Assembly (NCBI RefSeq): GCF_001949145.1
Contig: NW_019091399.1
Span: 1,201,703-1,265,702, forward strand
DNA length: 64,000 bases
DNA from: Acanthaster planci
Lineage: Eukaryota > Echinodermata > Asteroidea > Valvatida > Acanthasteridae
Direction: 5' to 3'
The notes under the pieces were generated by a model that worked only from the letters and a program-made list of their open reading frames with translations, made no database searches and was not told the DNA's origin. Positions 12,101 to 26,100 of this stretch are shown piece by piece. Each line of letters starts with the position of its first letter. Within the stretch, counting starts at the first letter, position 1. A program made the position numbers and the translations under genes.

Positions 12101-14787
12101 TAGGATACAATTTTGAACAAATAATTTAACAAAGCACCAAGAGACTTATCCAAATACTATGTGCTGTACATGGATATTTTGTCGGATGATGCACGTTTGG
12201 TCTTACACTTTTATTTAGAACTTCCGGGGGTTATTTGCTTTCTTCCCGAGAGCAGGATAGGCCTACATGACTTTTCTTCTTCCGAAAATTCACCCTCAAA
12301 TCAGCACCATTAAGATTTACATTCATTTTCGATCACTCGCAGGACCAGGAACACCTTATTAAAAAACCACACATGCACCTAGAAGCGTTGTATATGATGA
12401 AACCAGGTGTGGTTTAGTTTTTCAGCTTTATGTGATACAGTAATCTTTGTAAAAAAGTATTAAAGGTGGCCTAAAAAACACCAAGACGCAGTTTGAAGAA
12501 TTAAATGTAATGATGCACTTAACCATCCATCCACTGGTGGATAAATCGACTCTTCATCATTTTAGCTTGAGTTGAACCTGGATCTGCCTGCAAAACTGAA
12601 AGGCATATATACACACAGAGCTACACCAAATCAAATTGAATTAGTGTTCTTCCACTTCTAAAACAGTGGTTGAAGATTGAAACTCATAATAATTAAACTT
12701 TTATTGATGAACGTGGAAGAATTCCGTCTACTTGTTTAGTTTCTAACTACAAACGGCAGAATTATTTTCCCTGTCCCCAGACATAATTAATAGAGGACAC
12801 GCACAGTATTAATCTCAATCAGAGACACGATGAGACAAAGTAGCCAAAAGAGAGCAGGCACACTTAATTCAGGTGGGTATTTCCATTTTCACATCAGAAA
12901 GACCCCCCTTTCCGACATTTCATTATGTCGTATCTCCCGAGACAATTTCGAACAATCAGCACAGGTAATCTTCACAGACTGGGCGTTACATAGGCCGGTG
13001 TAATTGAAGATGACTCGGCTTTCCTCCCGTCTGGCAAGTTCTTAGTTTTCAGTGCCTTTAACTGGTGCATACACAGCTCAGGGTAACCTGGCAGTGCTGA
13101 TATGCATGAACACTAAACCCAAAGAAGCCTACCAGCATTATTCTCACTAACAACCGACATGAAACAGTCAGTTTACTTGGATAAAACCTTACCCCTTCGG
13201 ACTAAGTAAAGCCATGATGGCCTATTGCCCAACTTTTTTGGGGGTGGGGGTATTCAGCCAGCAAAAATGGACCTGTCTTCCATCTGATGAACGCCCAATA
13301 TAACAGACAGTGAAGTCTTTCAATAGGCTACTTCCATAAACAACGAGTGGGGGATTGTGGGGGGAGGTAAATTCACATGAGACACTGAAGTAAGAAGGTT
13401 CAATGTTGTGATCCAAGAAGATTTGAGGCAGCAGGATTCTAGTTTATGAGAAGAAAATAAATGGAGATGACCACACTAACACTCACAAAGTAAAACAAAC
13501 AACAATCAACACCAGGATGATCTATTGTGTAAGTAATCACAGTTGTTAATTATTATCCAGTCAAAATGTCTGGTGTTGTAAATTTTCACAATTTGTCCAG
13601 CTAGGCCTACAGGTCAAGCCACTTGGCAACCCGCTTTGCGGCTGATTTTTCATTCGATAAATATGCATGAAATGCAACAATTTTTGATTGGCTGCCATCA
13701 TTTGGCGTAAGAGGGAGCATCAGAACAATAAGCTGTCACTTACGGATAGAGCAGGCAAAATCCAGTGAGAAAATAACTGTCTTTTCTGGGAACTTAGGTA
13801 CTGCAATCCCACTACAAAGACTTAGAAGAATACACATTCAATGCAACAGATCAGTGCACTGCTACCTTTCTTACTAGAGCGATTCACTAATACATCAAAG
13901 GTCAAATGTATGTACGCATGGCAAACAGCTTTAACGGCTCGTTTACGTAACTTTTACTTTACATATACATGGTACTTATTTACCTGTCTTACCTTTTAAT
14001 CCGAGGAATGAATTTTACACTGGACGTTAAAGTGTGTACTACAAAACTTGAAATGAATAATAAATAAAAGAGGGGTTTGGGGAGTTCGGTATAAAGAAGA
14101 TATTTCTTTCGTTCCATGGATACGAGGTCAATAGAAATCAGAGTGCTCCCTCTGCACAAGCTTAAATATCAACGGTGTGATACGTCAGAGTACCATGCAC
14201 CATTTAAAACTGACCTGAATCTAGGGACATCACATATCAAATCTGCACTCGCAATACCTTTGTACCGATTAAGGCCACCGGCGATCCTTTTACTGTGCAG
14301 AATACAGAGGTGATTGGCCAGCTGTCCATTGTAACTATTCATGCCAACGAATGAATATGGTTAGCAAACGGCGAGCAAGCTTTCATACTACATTTGCATT
14401 CGGCATGGTAAGATAGCGCCGGTAACTACAGTGACCATCGTGTGATGATTAAGGGCATTACGGGTCCAGATGTTTTATATGAAATCCATGCCTGGATCGC
14501 AAACAAATGAGGATTTCCTAATCTCCGGTCATCATTCAAATTGGGTTGTAATTTCTGATTTTAAGTTTGAAGCTAAATAAAAGTTAGTGTTTTGCTTCAA
14601 CAAAAATAAACAGTTTCCTAATGTCCCCAAAAGGAAAAAAAATTTTTCATTATTTTCCACCACTACATGCCTGGAAGCGGTATATGTATCTCGGTGATGA
14701 AACCTAGAAACAGCGACGAAAGTGTGATTAAGAAATGAGGATGGTCTTTTGCACGATTACAATAGTGGTGCAGGATGCCAGAGTTAA

Positions 14788-15107
14788 GACCGGTTCATAC
14801 TCGCTGCGTATTCACTGTGTTCGCAGCGCATACTTGCTGCGTATTCACTGTGTACGCAGCGCAAAGGTCTATTTTGAGGTGTCTGCAGTGCGTGAACGAA
14901 AGCGCAGTGCGTGATGAAAATGCGTGCCCTTGCACATAATGAATAGTGCGTACGCACCAAATGTATGCGTATTCGGACAAATTAAAAACTGTTAATTTTC
15001 GTCGGATACGCGCACGCAGCCGAGACTTGAGAAAACAAGAAAGTATGAACATCAAATGCGGCGTTCACATTACGCGCTGCGTGTGTGCAAACGCAGAGTG
15101 AACCAGC
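14788..15107. mobile_element. Foldback/MITE-like element with internal hairpin duplication
   Basis: The left end (CGGTTCATACTCGCTGCG) is imperfectly matched by the reverse complement of the right end (CTGGTTCACTCTGCG). Inside the left end a 33-bp unit beginning GCTGCGTATTCACTGTG at 14803 is repeated at 14836, and each copy forms a GCTGCG/CGCAGC stem. The rest is rich in TGCG/CGCA words. No clear target duplication or ORF is seen. Most likely a non-autonomous DNA transposon. Confidence 0.6.
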
Positions 15108-17782
15108 CCTCAGGCCTCTTTATTTGTACACACTCTGCAAGGAGGCTTGTTTTCGCAAAGCCAAAGCAAGGTTGTGATTCTTTATTTCGGGCATCACAAA
15201 ATACTCCTAGACAGGCTATCACGACATTAGAGGGTCCCCTGAAGACGCACGTGAAAAAAATTGGAGACTCTTAGAGTTTGTGCCCGAGTACGTTTTCAAG
15301 GGGCCGCTCACGCGTTTTGCTGACCATGGCAATGTATGCGCATGCGTGCATAAATGTGAATTTATTAGTGAAATAGTCTCTTGATGATCTATTCATCAGC
15401 TATCGAATTCATTTGTATACCCGTGACTCCCTTAAGTCCATTTACATATCTGCTAGTATCTTGCAAGTGGATAAAACGTATGGTTTATGATGGAAGTTCA
15501 TCTACCCAAATTTGCAATACTATCAGTTACCCTGGATAGTCTTTCATTTCGACAGTGTGTGATAGTGCAACTCAACCTAAGATGTCATCATCTCTGACTT
15601 CAGAGACATACAAAAAGATATAGTTACAAAAAAGTAAATGAGAAAAGCAATTGGCTTTCAAAACAGAGCGATACTGAGGGAAAAAAGCTTACTCAGAAAA
15701 TAAGGTTAATGAATCACAATGAAATGCTAGAATGACCAGCTGTAGCTTAACTACAAGAAGTACTGAATACTCAATGAAAGGTGTGCAAGAACGACTCCTG
15801 TGAAAATACCAGCATCCACGTTTGTCAAGGTTGAATTTCAAATCAACTGGATGAAGAACATTACACTCAAAGCTTGCTTCACCTAGGAGTACAATTTCCC
15901 AAGAAAATTTTAAAAAGATACAATCCAAGTGTTTCAAATTAGGTTTTCATTCCGTAAGCACGGGAATCAGTACAGGCTTTGAGATTCTCTCTCCAATTCC
16001 TCCACAAATTAAATATTGATGCCAACTGATCAAACAAATGTCAATCTATGTGACAGCACGGAAAGTTTCTATTTCATTTACCCTGTTACTTTCACCGAAT
16101 ATAAAGTTTCTTTATAGTGTTCTCATATCCAGATATTCCGGAACATTTGAACTGTGATAGAACACCTGTAATGGCTTCATGGATATTTTGTGTGCCTTTA
16201 CATTGATGTCTTTTATCTGAATGACAGCAAGACAACCCCACGTGGTTACTTTTCCAGGGGTTGCCCTAACAAATTGGCTGCGATCGTTAACCTGTCTCCA
16301 GAAACATGTGCTTTTCCTGCCTGTCGAAGTAACGGCATTAACGACATATGTTACATTTTCCAGCGTTCATACATTCCACTGCTCGTTATTTAACGTTTCA
16401 TAATACTCCTTTATGGTTGACGGGAGTAATATTGTACGGCCTCCAGCAAAAAACAACCTAGATAATTCCCATTTCTTACTTGGACGTGTTCCCGTGAAGA
16501 AATCTGATAGATTTACATACAGTATAAAAGGCTTTTTCTGTCATCAAATTACAACTGAATCCTCCTAAATCTGGTCTCATTTGTATGCAAATTAATAGCA
16601 TAATGAACTTCAAAAATGGCTTTACATTAGGGCTACATCACAATGGTCGGGTGATTACAATGCACTTTTATAATCAGTCAATATTGTACCAGTTGATGTT
16701 CATGCGATGTTGGTATACATTGTGACGCACTTGGACGTTTACTTCGTCTTTCCTTCCTTATGCATTTTCGCCAAAATTAATTTTTGAGGAACTTCAAATT
16801 CATTACCTTTTTAAACAATTTCAACGTCATGAAATTTAGTCCAAAATTCAAAATCGATGGCTTCCAAAATTAGGCACAATTCAGCAGAGTGTTCTGTAAC
16901 GTGGCGCACTGGAACAAATCTAAAAAGTCCCACATTAACAAAATTATAATAATTTTTTATCATGGTTGATAAGTTCGGATAATAATCATAGCCTCAATTG
17001 AAATACCCAACTTCAAGTTTGTAAAAAAAATTGCTTTCTTACTTTGGGCGCATTTTAAAAGAATTCGTTGTCCATTTCGAAGAAAATCGGAAAATCAGGC
17101 CAAAATACAATTTCACTAGAACTTCGTGGCAGGTATAAATAAACACAGGCTTAATGAACGAGAATCTTGAGAGCTTGGGGAAATTTCACTTATTGTGTAA
17201 ATTGGAGTAAAACATATATACTCTTCAAAGGCACTGCTGAAGGCGAAATATCAAAGCGCGCCAAGTTGGGGGCCGTGCCGCAACGTTCTGGGCCTGGCCA
17301 GATGAGCTGGCACCCTTCCAACTTACAAACTTACCAGAAAACTGACAATGAAATCAATATCACCACGGTTTGAAAACCCCTTAAATCTAACAGCAGGTTT
17401 TATCACATTTAGTGCAAAGTGTGCGAGATCGTTACACCGACTAAACAATCCAAAATGAATAGAAATAATCAGCCATTCTTGGCTTTGGCTTTTCAATATC
17501 CCTCGACAATTAACTCCGTTAAATACCCACATATGTACATTCATCTGAAAATTATTCAATGATGATTATAGTTTCCTAAATTTATTTATCTATATTATAT
17601 ATTTATTTATTATTCTTATTTATACACATTAAATATAAATGTATGTAAATCTAATCTGAGAAATGGATATCTAGCAACTTAAAATAGAAGATTTTATACT
17701 TACTAAAAACAAATCAAAAACTGCAATTAAAAAATTAGGTCAAAATCACATACATTCAAAAACATTAGGATGACACTTCTCA

Positions 17783-18025
17783 TTAGACACTTCTGGCCCT
17801 TGACATGCATTTGAAGCCATTAACGCTGTCTGCAGTCTGTATGTCATGATTTAGTGAGTTCCAAGTCTGAGCACCTGTGTAACACAAACTCCGTATGAGG
17901 GAGTCCGTTTTGGGCATTGGTAAAGACAATGATTGACTGCTTCGTCTGAGGTCATTACCAGTACTTGTATGTTTAAATTTGTTTTTTAAGGACTTTGGTG
18001 CAAGGTGCATCTCATGGTGCATCAC
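17783..18025 (-). pseudogene. LINE ORF2 C-terminal fragment
   Basis: An 80-codon minus-strand frame contains LPMPKTDSLIRSLCYTGAQ, then TWNSLNHDIQTADSVNGFK, and ends soon after. The pattern of a short Pro-rich segment, S-Y-x-G-A, WNSL, then a FK motif is the usual C-terminal tail of CR1/jockey-type non-LTR reverse transcriptases. The AT-rich run just downstream (17575-17640, TTTATTTAT repeats) would fit the element's 3' end. The reverse transcriptase core is absent upstream, consistent with 5' truncation. Orientation is opposite to the endonuclease fragment at 3.7 kb, so this is a separate insertion. Confidence 0.7.
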
Positions 18026-20175
18026 GTATCGCGCATCTCGAGCTAGTTAACCTGTAGTTTAGAACACTTTTGTTTAGATTTCAAGAGCACGCTCCATGCT
18101 TCTGCTAGCCAACAGTGTGCTTTCTGTTGTATACGTGCTTCTTGTCCTGTTTGTCAGGTCTTGGAATGTTTAATGGCAGCCAAACCACAGTGATTAATGA
18201 AGTGTCAAAATAAAGCCTGGAAAAGTAAGTTGTTGCTGATCCCCAAAAAATCAATTATCAGCACAATTGTTTTATACGCCAAAAATGTCACTTGTTTTTA
18301 CAATAGATGTGGCAGCAACAAGATATCAAAATGAAAATAATATGTGAATACCTTTTCACCAAGTATTTGCTTCCCATTGACAAAACCTTTCATATGGTGT
18401 TTTGTATCTGCCTTCTTGCATCTCGCTTTCAGAATGTCGCGTTACGACTCGTATAAATCTCGCATCTCCTAATTTGCATCTCATATGTCCCATCCCATAT
18501 CTCAAATCTCGCGATAGCAAACAGGTAATTTGATACACTGTTGTTAAGACTACAAACGCATGTCTACATGCGTCTGTAATTGCCACGTTGTGGCCAACTG
18601 TGTGCTTCCTGTTGCGTATGCCTACTCTGTCATTGATGTATAAGTGTTTGCTGAGCAAGTTGTTGCTGATCAAGTTGTGGCCGATCAATTCGCAGTTCCG
18701 ACGTAAGTAACTCTTCTTTTTGAGCATAAAAATAATTTTTAAATAGAGTCTTCATAGTATTACGAGTTATAGTGAAAATGTCTCAAATTGCCAAATCAGT
18801 CGTCCAGAGATGTTTCGAGAAGCTCTGAAGCTATTAGTTCCAAGTGAACCTAACTGGTAGGACCATAGGTAGGACAATGGAAGAAAGACAACAACTAACG
18901 AAGTGGGCCAAACTGACCTTCACAGACTGACCAGTAACATTTTCTTGACGGTACAGAACTCCAAACAACTTGGTTTGATTTCTGCTCCTGATGCTTGAAT
19001 GTCAGTAGCAAATTGTGTCTCCCTGGAATTTGTATACAATTCGTGTCTGCTTATGACTTAATGAGTGTAATGCCTTACTATAGATTTCTCAACACACTCT
19101 AGGCTATAATGAGATGGATCGGGGAGGGGGGAAGGAGTTGTTGGAGGTCGACACCCGACCCCGTTCGGACCCCTAAATAAAACAGTAATAAGAAATATTA
19201 CAAGATTAAAATATTGGTTTCAAAGATGGCCTCCAGCAAGAGTCATCATTTTTAATCCATTATTAACAATGATACGTATTATCTATTTCACTGAAAGGCT
19301 AACACCCCCCCCCAATTTCTACGTCAGCCCCTGGTGAGGGTGCAAATAAAGAAAATTTTCCTTCCTCCGTGATTTCAGAATTCATATCTTAGGTGGAAAG
19401 ACCTCCAGTAAAGCCTATCCATTTTACATGATTGTGTTTTGTTTACATTACGGGAAGGACCCCAATCTAGTGGTACGGTCTCGAACCCCAGATTCCGAGC
19501 TTACCCGTGCATTTCAAAATATTGATTTTTCTGAACGAAATTTCGAAGGTGTGTGATGCCCCCGAATGCATGACTATGCTTATTTGTACCTGTAGGCTGC
19601 TGTGCAGTTTTGTCCTACACGCGCAACAGCTTCTGAGAGAAGTGCTGTTACTGTACATCTACTGTGGCCAGCTAGTACACGGAAATTTAGTTATGTTGAT
19701 TGCATTCGCAAAACGCATGTGCACTAAACTTTCCCTTAATTTGAATTCGGAACAGGATGCCCCATATACTTCACGAATTAAAGGTATAAGTTAGTTAGTT
19801 ATGGTGAATCGATTTTTCTCCAATATTACCTCATTTCAAAAGCTCCAAACAGATGAATGCAGCCTAAGGAAATTATCAGTTCAATCTGAAACTTTTAACT
19901 TTAAAGCATAATCACTAGTTTATGACCTTCAATTGTGCAGGCTTGGAGGGATGCGCATCGTTATCTATGACGGCATTTTGAGTCACTTTTCCCTTCTCCT
20001 TTGCATCTCTAGCTGCAGTTCCTGATTTGTCTTTGAGTGTTGATTTCTTTCATTTTTAATGTCAATTTTTTAAATTCATTTTGTTTCTGTAAATGGTGAA
20101 TCAAAAACGATTCATATCTAATCACTGGTTTGTCTCATGTTTATCCGTTTGCATGTGCTCCCTTGATCAAAGAGT

Positions 20176-20281
20176 TAACAGACTCATTTCGAGTGACTTC
20201 ATTGACTCACAAAACTCGATGAGAGAGTCACCACACGAACAAAACATTGACTCACTAAAATGAGTTTTTAGACTCATCAAT
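20176..20281. promoter_or_regulatory. Cluster of GACTCA/GAGTC words
   Basis: Within about 105 bp there are seven GACTC/GAGTC half-sites on both strands, including two TGACTCA (AP-1/bZIP-type) motifs. The spacing is irregular. This might be a bZIP-binding cluster or decayed short tandem repeats. The regulatory role is inference. Confidence 0.3.
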
Positions 20282-23135
20282 AATTTTTAGTAATGTCAAG
20301 AATTCTTTTGAGACATCCAGGGGGATGTTTTCGGCAACAATAGTCTAGAGTGTATAGTGGGTATGAATGGGGAAGGGGGTACCCCTCTCTCACATGTCGA
20401 GGTGGGTATAACAAATTTAGCGAGTTGTCAATTTGTAAGTGGGGAAACCAAACTGTCCTTGAATGTTGTTAAAACTGATTATCATCGAGTCAGTAAGAAT
20501 GTAAGATTACACAGAATTCACACAGTTGACATGATATATTTTTTAACCATCGCATTACGTATTGCTTAATGTTTATCGATTGATAGGCCATCTTTGAAAA
20601 AAAGTAGTTTAGATTAATTTTGTTCTAGGAAGTAGCTCTAGTCTAAGAGGTGTACAGACTTGTACTTGAAAGTAATAAAGGATTCCCCATTGCAACATTT
20701 TCATATTATGCATCGAATTTTTCCATACTAAGCATGACGTGACGCATGACGTGTATAACACTCGAGGCCATATCTTTGGAGGTACGAGCATAACACCTGA
20801 GGTATTTGCATGTGAAAAGAGACTTAATTCTGAAGAGATTGTTCTTACCTTTCATGGATGTTGAAATATTGAAAATAATATTTGTTGTTCTGAGCAATAT
20901 GGTGCTGTAATAAAGTATGAAAATCTGCATAGGCCCCACTATTGAAAAACACTGTAAGTTTATGTTTCAGCGTTTGTACCAGATATGTACGTGCATTTAG
21001 TCGCAAGTCTACGAACGTTTGCAGCGAACGGTAATTGTGGTAAATATGAGCTTACATTTGATTTCATTAAACATCTCTGTGGAACCAACACAAATCAATC
21101 TATAAAGTGCGCTAGGCGATCTCGAAATATTTTCAATTCCAGTTGAATTGTGAATTCGTTGCATTTTTTTGCAATCAAAATCCAACAATAAAAAATAATG
21201 TCTTGGTTCATAATGCGTACCTTTCACTTTGTTCACCATTTTGAACATCTTTTAAAGAGATAATCATGACACAAAAAGTAAACATAAATAACTATGGGCA
21301 CTTGCAAAGCGCATTGTATCTGACAAATGTTTCCAAGCCAATTAAGTTAAGTAAAAATTTCAGGCGCGGACAAACCAGACAGTGTTATGCACCAACAAAT
21401 ATAAATAATTCTACATTAGCAGGTCAAGGAGTGTGAAATGATCTTTGCAGCACAGATGTTAACGGGGCAGTATCTCCCGGAGTCACGAAGTTGAGTTTTT
21501 CCCCTTCCAAAATAAACACATGTACAAACAAGCAAAAAATATCAATTGTGTGTTGCGTTTAAACATGACATGCACGACACGTAAAGCCAAATCTTTACAT
21601 TCTAAACTATTTTCTTTGATTTCCTGTTTACTCCCAATAAAGAGAAGAGGGCTTTAAAGGTATGGCTTCATCTTAAAGAATCCAATGCGAAGTTTAGCCT
21701 TATTAGATAAACATTTAAAAACCATGGCCATTAGTGTTTCAATCTTTGAGCATAGTTTTTTTGTTTCTGCAAACAACTTGAAATGTTTGATAGTATGTCA
21801 GTGTTTAACAGAGCTGTTGCAATCAACTTGAAACCATGCAAAAGATACTCAAAATACTTATAAAAAGGCTAAAGAGCTTAAAACTAAGATTATGATTTGT
21901 TATTAGTTCATCTCTGACCAATAAAATTCAATCTTAGGAATAAGCCCTTTCCACCCGGAACTACATAAAACTCATTGGACTGTGTCTGAAGAACTAAAGG
22001 GATCGTTTCCTCATACGCCGTTTTTAAATAAAAACAAGATGAAAACTGATGTGACCGCAGACAGCTACGTGCGTGTGACTCCGGAAAAGCTGCACTTGTG
22101 CACGTTTTACTGATTAACCCAAGCCTCGGGCCACAATCGCATCTGTAAATCTTCCGGGCATTTGAGCGCTCATTCCACTCTGTTCCAAATAAATATGGCC
22201 AAGATGTTTGTGAAGTCTTCCAGTTCATCCTGCTGAGAGCAGTACAGCTCTCAAGTGCTGTTTGGGAAGATTTTCCTGGGTACAGATGTACGATCCTAAA
22301 TAACCTGTATTTGCTGCAAGATATATTAATCTCTCAGTTGTATTGCATGTCCAGATAATTCTTTATTGCAGTTCCATCAATTTTTCGCAGTTCCGATGGA
22401 GGTTCTACGACGTATGAAACTTGGCTTGAAGCCAAGACTCTTTCCTTTTTCGCCGAAATCCAACACCACGCTGTAGGCAGCACCCAATGGCACATTCTCT
22501 GATCAATCAATTAATACTAAGACATCAAGCATCGAGTAAAGGAATCATGGCACGGCTCCACAAAGCCCTCAATCCAGACAAATTATGCAAACCTCTCAGA
22601 ACATGTATTTCTAACTGTCAGGTTCAATTCGTTGTTCCAAGAAATAAGACGACTACCAAAGAAATGCTTGCACAATGGTCAAAAGGGGTTTAATTAAGAT
22701 CCAAAATCATAAATGAATATACTGGTACCATTGAAAATGGTGCCTTTTTAACCGTTGGAATTTACCACAAAAGTCATTTCCAGCACATAAACTAAAACAA
22801 ACTGTATAACCTTGTATCTATGTGGAAGGTTAATGAATTATTTACACCCTAGCTTTGGACTTGGTTTCAAATACAAAAGCCTGGGGTAATTCGTGGGTCG
22901 TATCCGAATGATCGATTTTACCAATCCTCGATCGGCAAACGAGGCCAAGCAGCAAATGCGTTTTTGCTGTATTCGTTTGCCCCTTTTCACAAACCTTGGA
23001 ATCTGGACAGGATATCACTCGTGCAACAGACCAGATTGACCAAGCATTTGACAACGCACTCATGTACATGTACAACCTCGTGTTTGTCGTGGACTCCGCT
23101 GTTTTAATGAGCCGCCCGTCACTATATTTGTCACG

Positions 23136-23181
23136 AAATCTTCTGACGTCAAGAAGCCGGCACAATCTTCTGACGTCAAGC
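23136..23181. promoter_or_regulatory. Two consensus CRE palindromes in a 17-bp direct repeat
   Basis: AATCTTCTGACGTCAAG occurs twice 27 bp apart, each copy containing the full cAMP-response-element palindrome TGACGTCA (23144-23151 and 23171-23178). Paired full CREs are rare by chance. The place is deep in the presumed first intron, compatible with an enhancer. Confidence 0.4.
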
Positions 23182-26100
23182 CAAGATGAATTTCCATCTC
23201 CAAAACGCATGATTAATTACTGTTTACATGGTGTAAACTCTGAATTGATTTTTTTTTCACTATTTTCATCAGTTTTTAATGCATAAATAGCCTTGTAGAG
23301 TTTTGCCTTTATGAATCACACGTCTTAGGATCTCCTAAACATGTCTGAAATTACAAGACCTTTTCAATAATATATATGAAAAAGCAGGCTTGAGAAAACT
23401 GAAAAAAATTGGTAAAATACTGAATTCAGACACATTAGTTAAGTCGTCAAATTCACGCCTTTAATACAAGACAATTTCGTCATTCGATTGTGTCTAATTT
23501 TGTCCAACAAATTAGTGTCCCTCTAAGCACCTAAACTGCCAAGAGGGAATTTTATATTTTTAAAAAGGTTAGAAACAGCTTTAGATGATTAATCAAGTAA
23601 ACACCTTGTGGAGTTCACGGGGAAAATAAAGCATTGCACCAGTACTACGCAATGTAGTGATTCATAAGGGATATTAAATTAACGTGCATATGCTAATAGT
23701 AATGAATTAATATTGTGAATGGTTTGCTGAGTAGCCAGCAGGGACCTCAATGCATAATTCACGAAATCAAACTCTTACACTTCTGATCAATAACCAATTA
23801 TGGGTTTCCTACTGCAAAATACCCGCGGGCATCTTGAGTGTGGTTTTCGAAATCAGCAAATGACTTGCTGGAGAAAGAAATGACGAAACCAAAACACAAG
23901 AATATGCACTACTATGTGGAAATGTTATAGCGCCGCTTAAAAGCAAAAGCACCAATTAATAGAAACGAATCAAATATGACAAATCAATACGTCACTGAAT
24001 TAAGAAGAATTACGATCTCTTGCAAGTAATCTGGTGAGATTCTTCGGCACACGACGACTGATTTGAAATTCTCTGAAACAGCTTTCAGTTTATACATGTA
24101 AACCTATACTGTGCCGCTCCGAGAACTAATGTGTAGGTGTGTGCAAGAAGCTGCTCTAAATCAATCTAGCGTAAAAATCGCGGACTATATCCTTCAGCAA
24201 TTTTCTTTTTGAGAAGCGCCAATCAATGGCGTGGATAGCAAGGGCAGCCCAAAGCACTTCTCAGGATGGACGACTTCAGTGAATTAAACACCCCCACCTG
24301 AAAGACCTGTTAATGGACGAATGAAGAGGCGGTCTGGATACGGTAATACTGGACGAGCATGTTTTTGCGCTCCAATTGAAAGCAACGAAGGTAAAGTATG
24401 GAGCAGAAAAGAGACCATGCACTAGGTACGCTTAGGATAACAAATGGTTTGGCTCCTTTGATCACTGAACACTTCATTTCCCAAATTAGGAAGACGATCG
24501 TTGTGCTTCACAAAGAAGGTTTGACGTTAACGTGTATAATTCAAGGAAAGCCAGACTGCACTACTCTTACTAGTCTTAGTGCAAAAGGGGGATTTCAAAA
24601 TCTTAAAGGTTAAAAAAAGGTCGAGGAAGAGGTGACAGTGCTTATTCATCATAAACTAAATGTAATTCTGGAGGCACTTATGGGTGCAAAACAATGCCTT
24701 TATTCTTTTCATGCCAGCATCTGAATTTTAAAGGTTTTTCTGTTTTCAATCAGGTTATTTCAAACTTTGTTGATATAAATAAAATTCTTAAAGCAGAAAT
24801 GAGTTCAGTCAGGGTACGGCATATCTGAGTAAAATATCTCTGATGAGCACGTAGTTGTGAGAATGTGAAAAAAAATCCCATGCCTCATTACAGGGAGGCA
24901 TGATCTTGGCATATTTCTCGTGAATTCAACTCAACCATCTCATTTAACCATGTCATCTTTTTCATTAAAATTCTGGATCTTCACATGAGTGAGTTTCCAT
25001 GATGACCGCAGTTACGCAAGCAGAAGAGGTGAAAACAAAAGCTCAATGGAAAAAGATCTGATAACTTATGACTTAAATTATGGTGTTTGCATCACATGCA
25101 CTTAAGACCACCTGGCGTCGGGCAAAGAAAGAAGAGGAAATTAATCAAGATAGACCGATCTGTAAGGGCTGGATCGTGCTTCGTGCGTGTGCAACGGGAA
25201 CTTGACGCCACAAAATATTTATTGCGAAACTCGCCTTATTCGAAATGGCCAAATTGTCGCAATGAGTACAAAGTCGCTGTGAACACAGTAAAATAGCCGT
25301 TTTGCAGTCACAACGGGCAGGGTCACTGTAAGCATATTAATTTCAGTAGGCTAATCTTCAAAAGCACAACCCAGAATTAGCATTTACGCGTAAATTTATA
25401 TTTTCACGATGAAAAAAGCACCCTATACTAGGCTTATCGCACCTGAGATTTCTTGATTGATTCTTGGGATATGATTTTCAAAGCTTATTTCTAGACTTGC
25501 ATCAAGTCAATTATGGTCTGAACTGAAAATCACATTATGCTTTAGAGTGCAATGCATGTATTACTTGTGGCACAGTTTGTACAAAGCATGAACAGGGCTT
25601 GATTACATGCTAGTGATAAACTTTTTTTGTGTTTTGCTTTGGCGCTTTCAATTGAGCTGTGGATTTTGTCATTGACTCCATCACCGTTATAACTGTCATT
25701 CCTTATAAATGAATGAGATTCGATCACAATGTTTACAACTGGACAGGCATGTCCACTGGTGAGAACATACTGGTAATGGGCACGTCCAGTCATAAAAATA
25801 GTATGTAAATGAATGAACACATAGGTATGAGCATTTCATATGCACTCGTGCCTCTTTGTAGTTAACTTGAAATAACTGTTTCTGAAATAAGAGTGAACAC
25901 TTCTGCAAGTTCCTAGATGAATAAAACATTATAATGTGTGCAGGAAGGTGTGAGTACTCATTCCACTCCCAAATAAATTATCACCTCATATGGGTAAATA
26001 TTCACTGGTAAAGAAAAACTGTGTTAAGTCTCCACCCATGCCTTTGGAGTATGCACAGGACATGAAATATTTATGAATTATTTTTGGCGTCACGACAGAA

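Noticed and set aside
18356-18727. 123-codon minus ORF next to the LINE tail
   Set aside because: Contains short CATCTC repeats and a diverged copy of nearby sequence (18110-18150 resembles 18595-18620); no protein motif.
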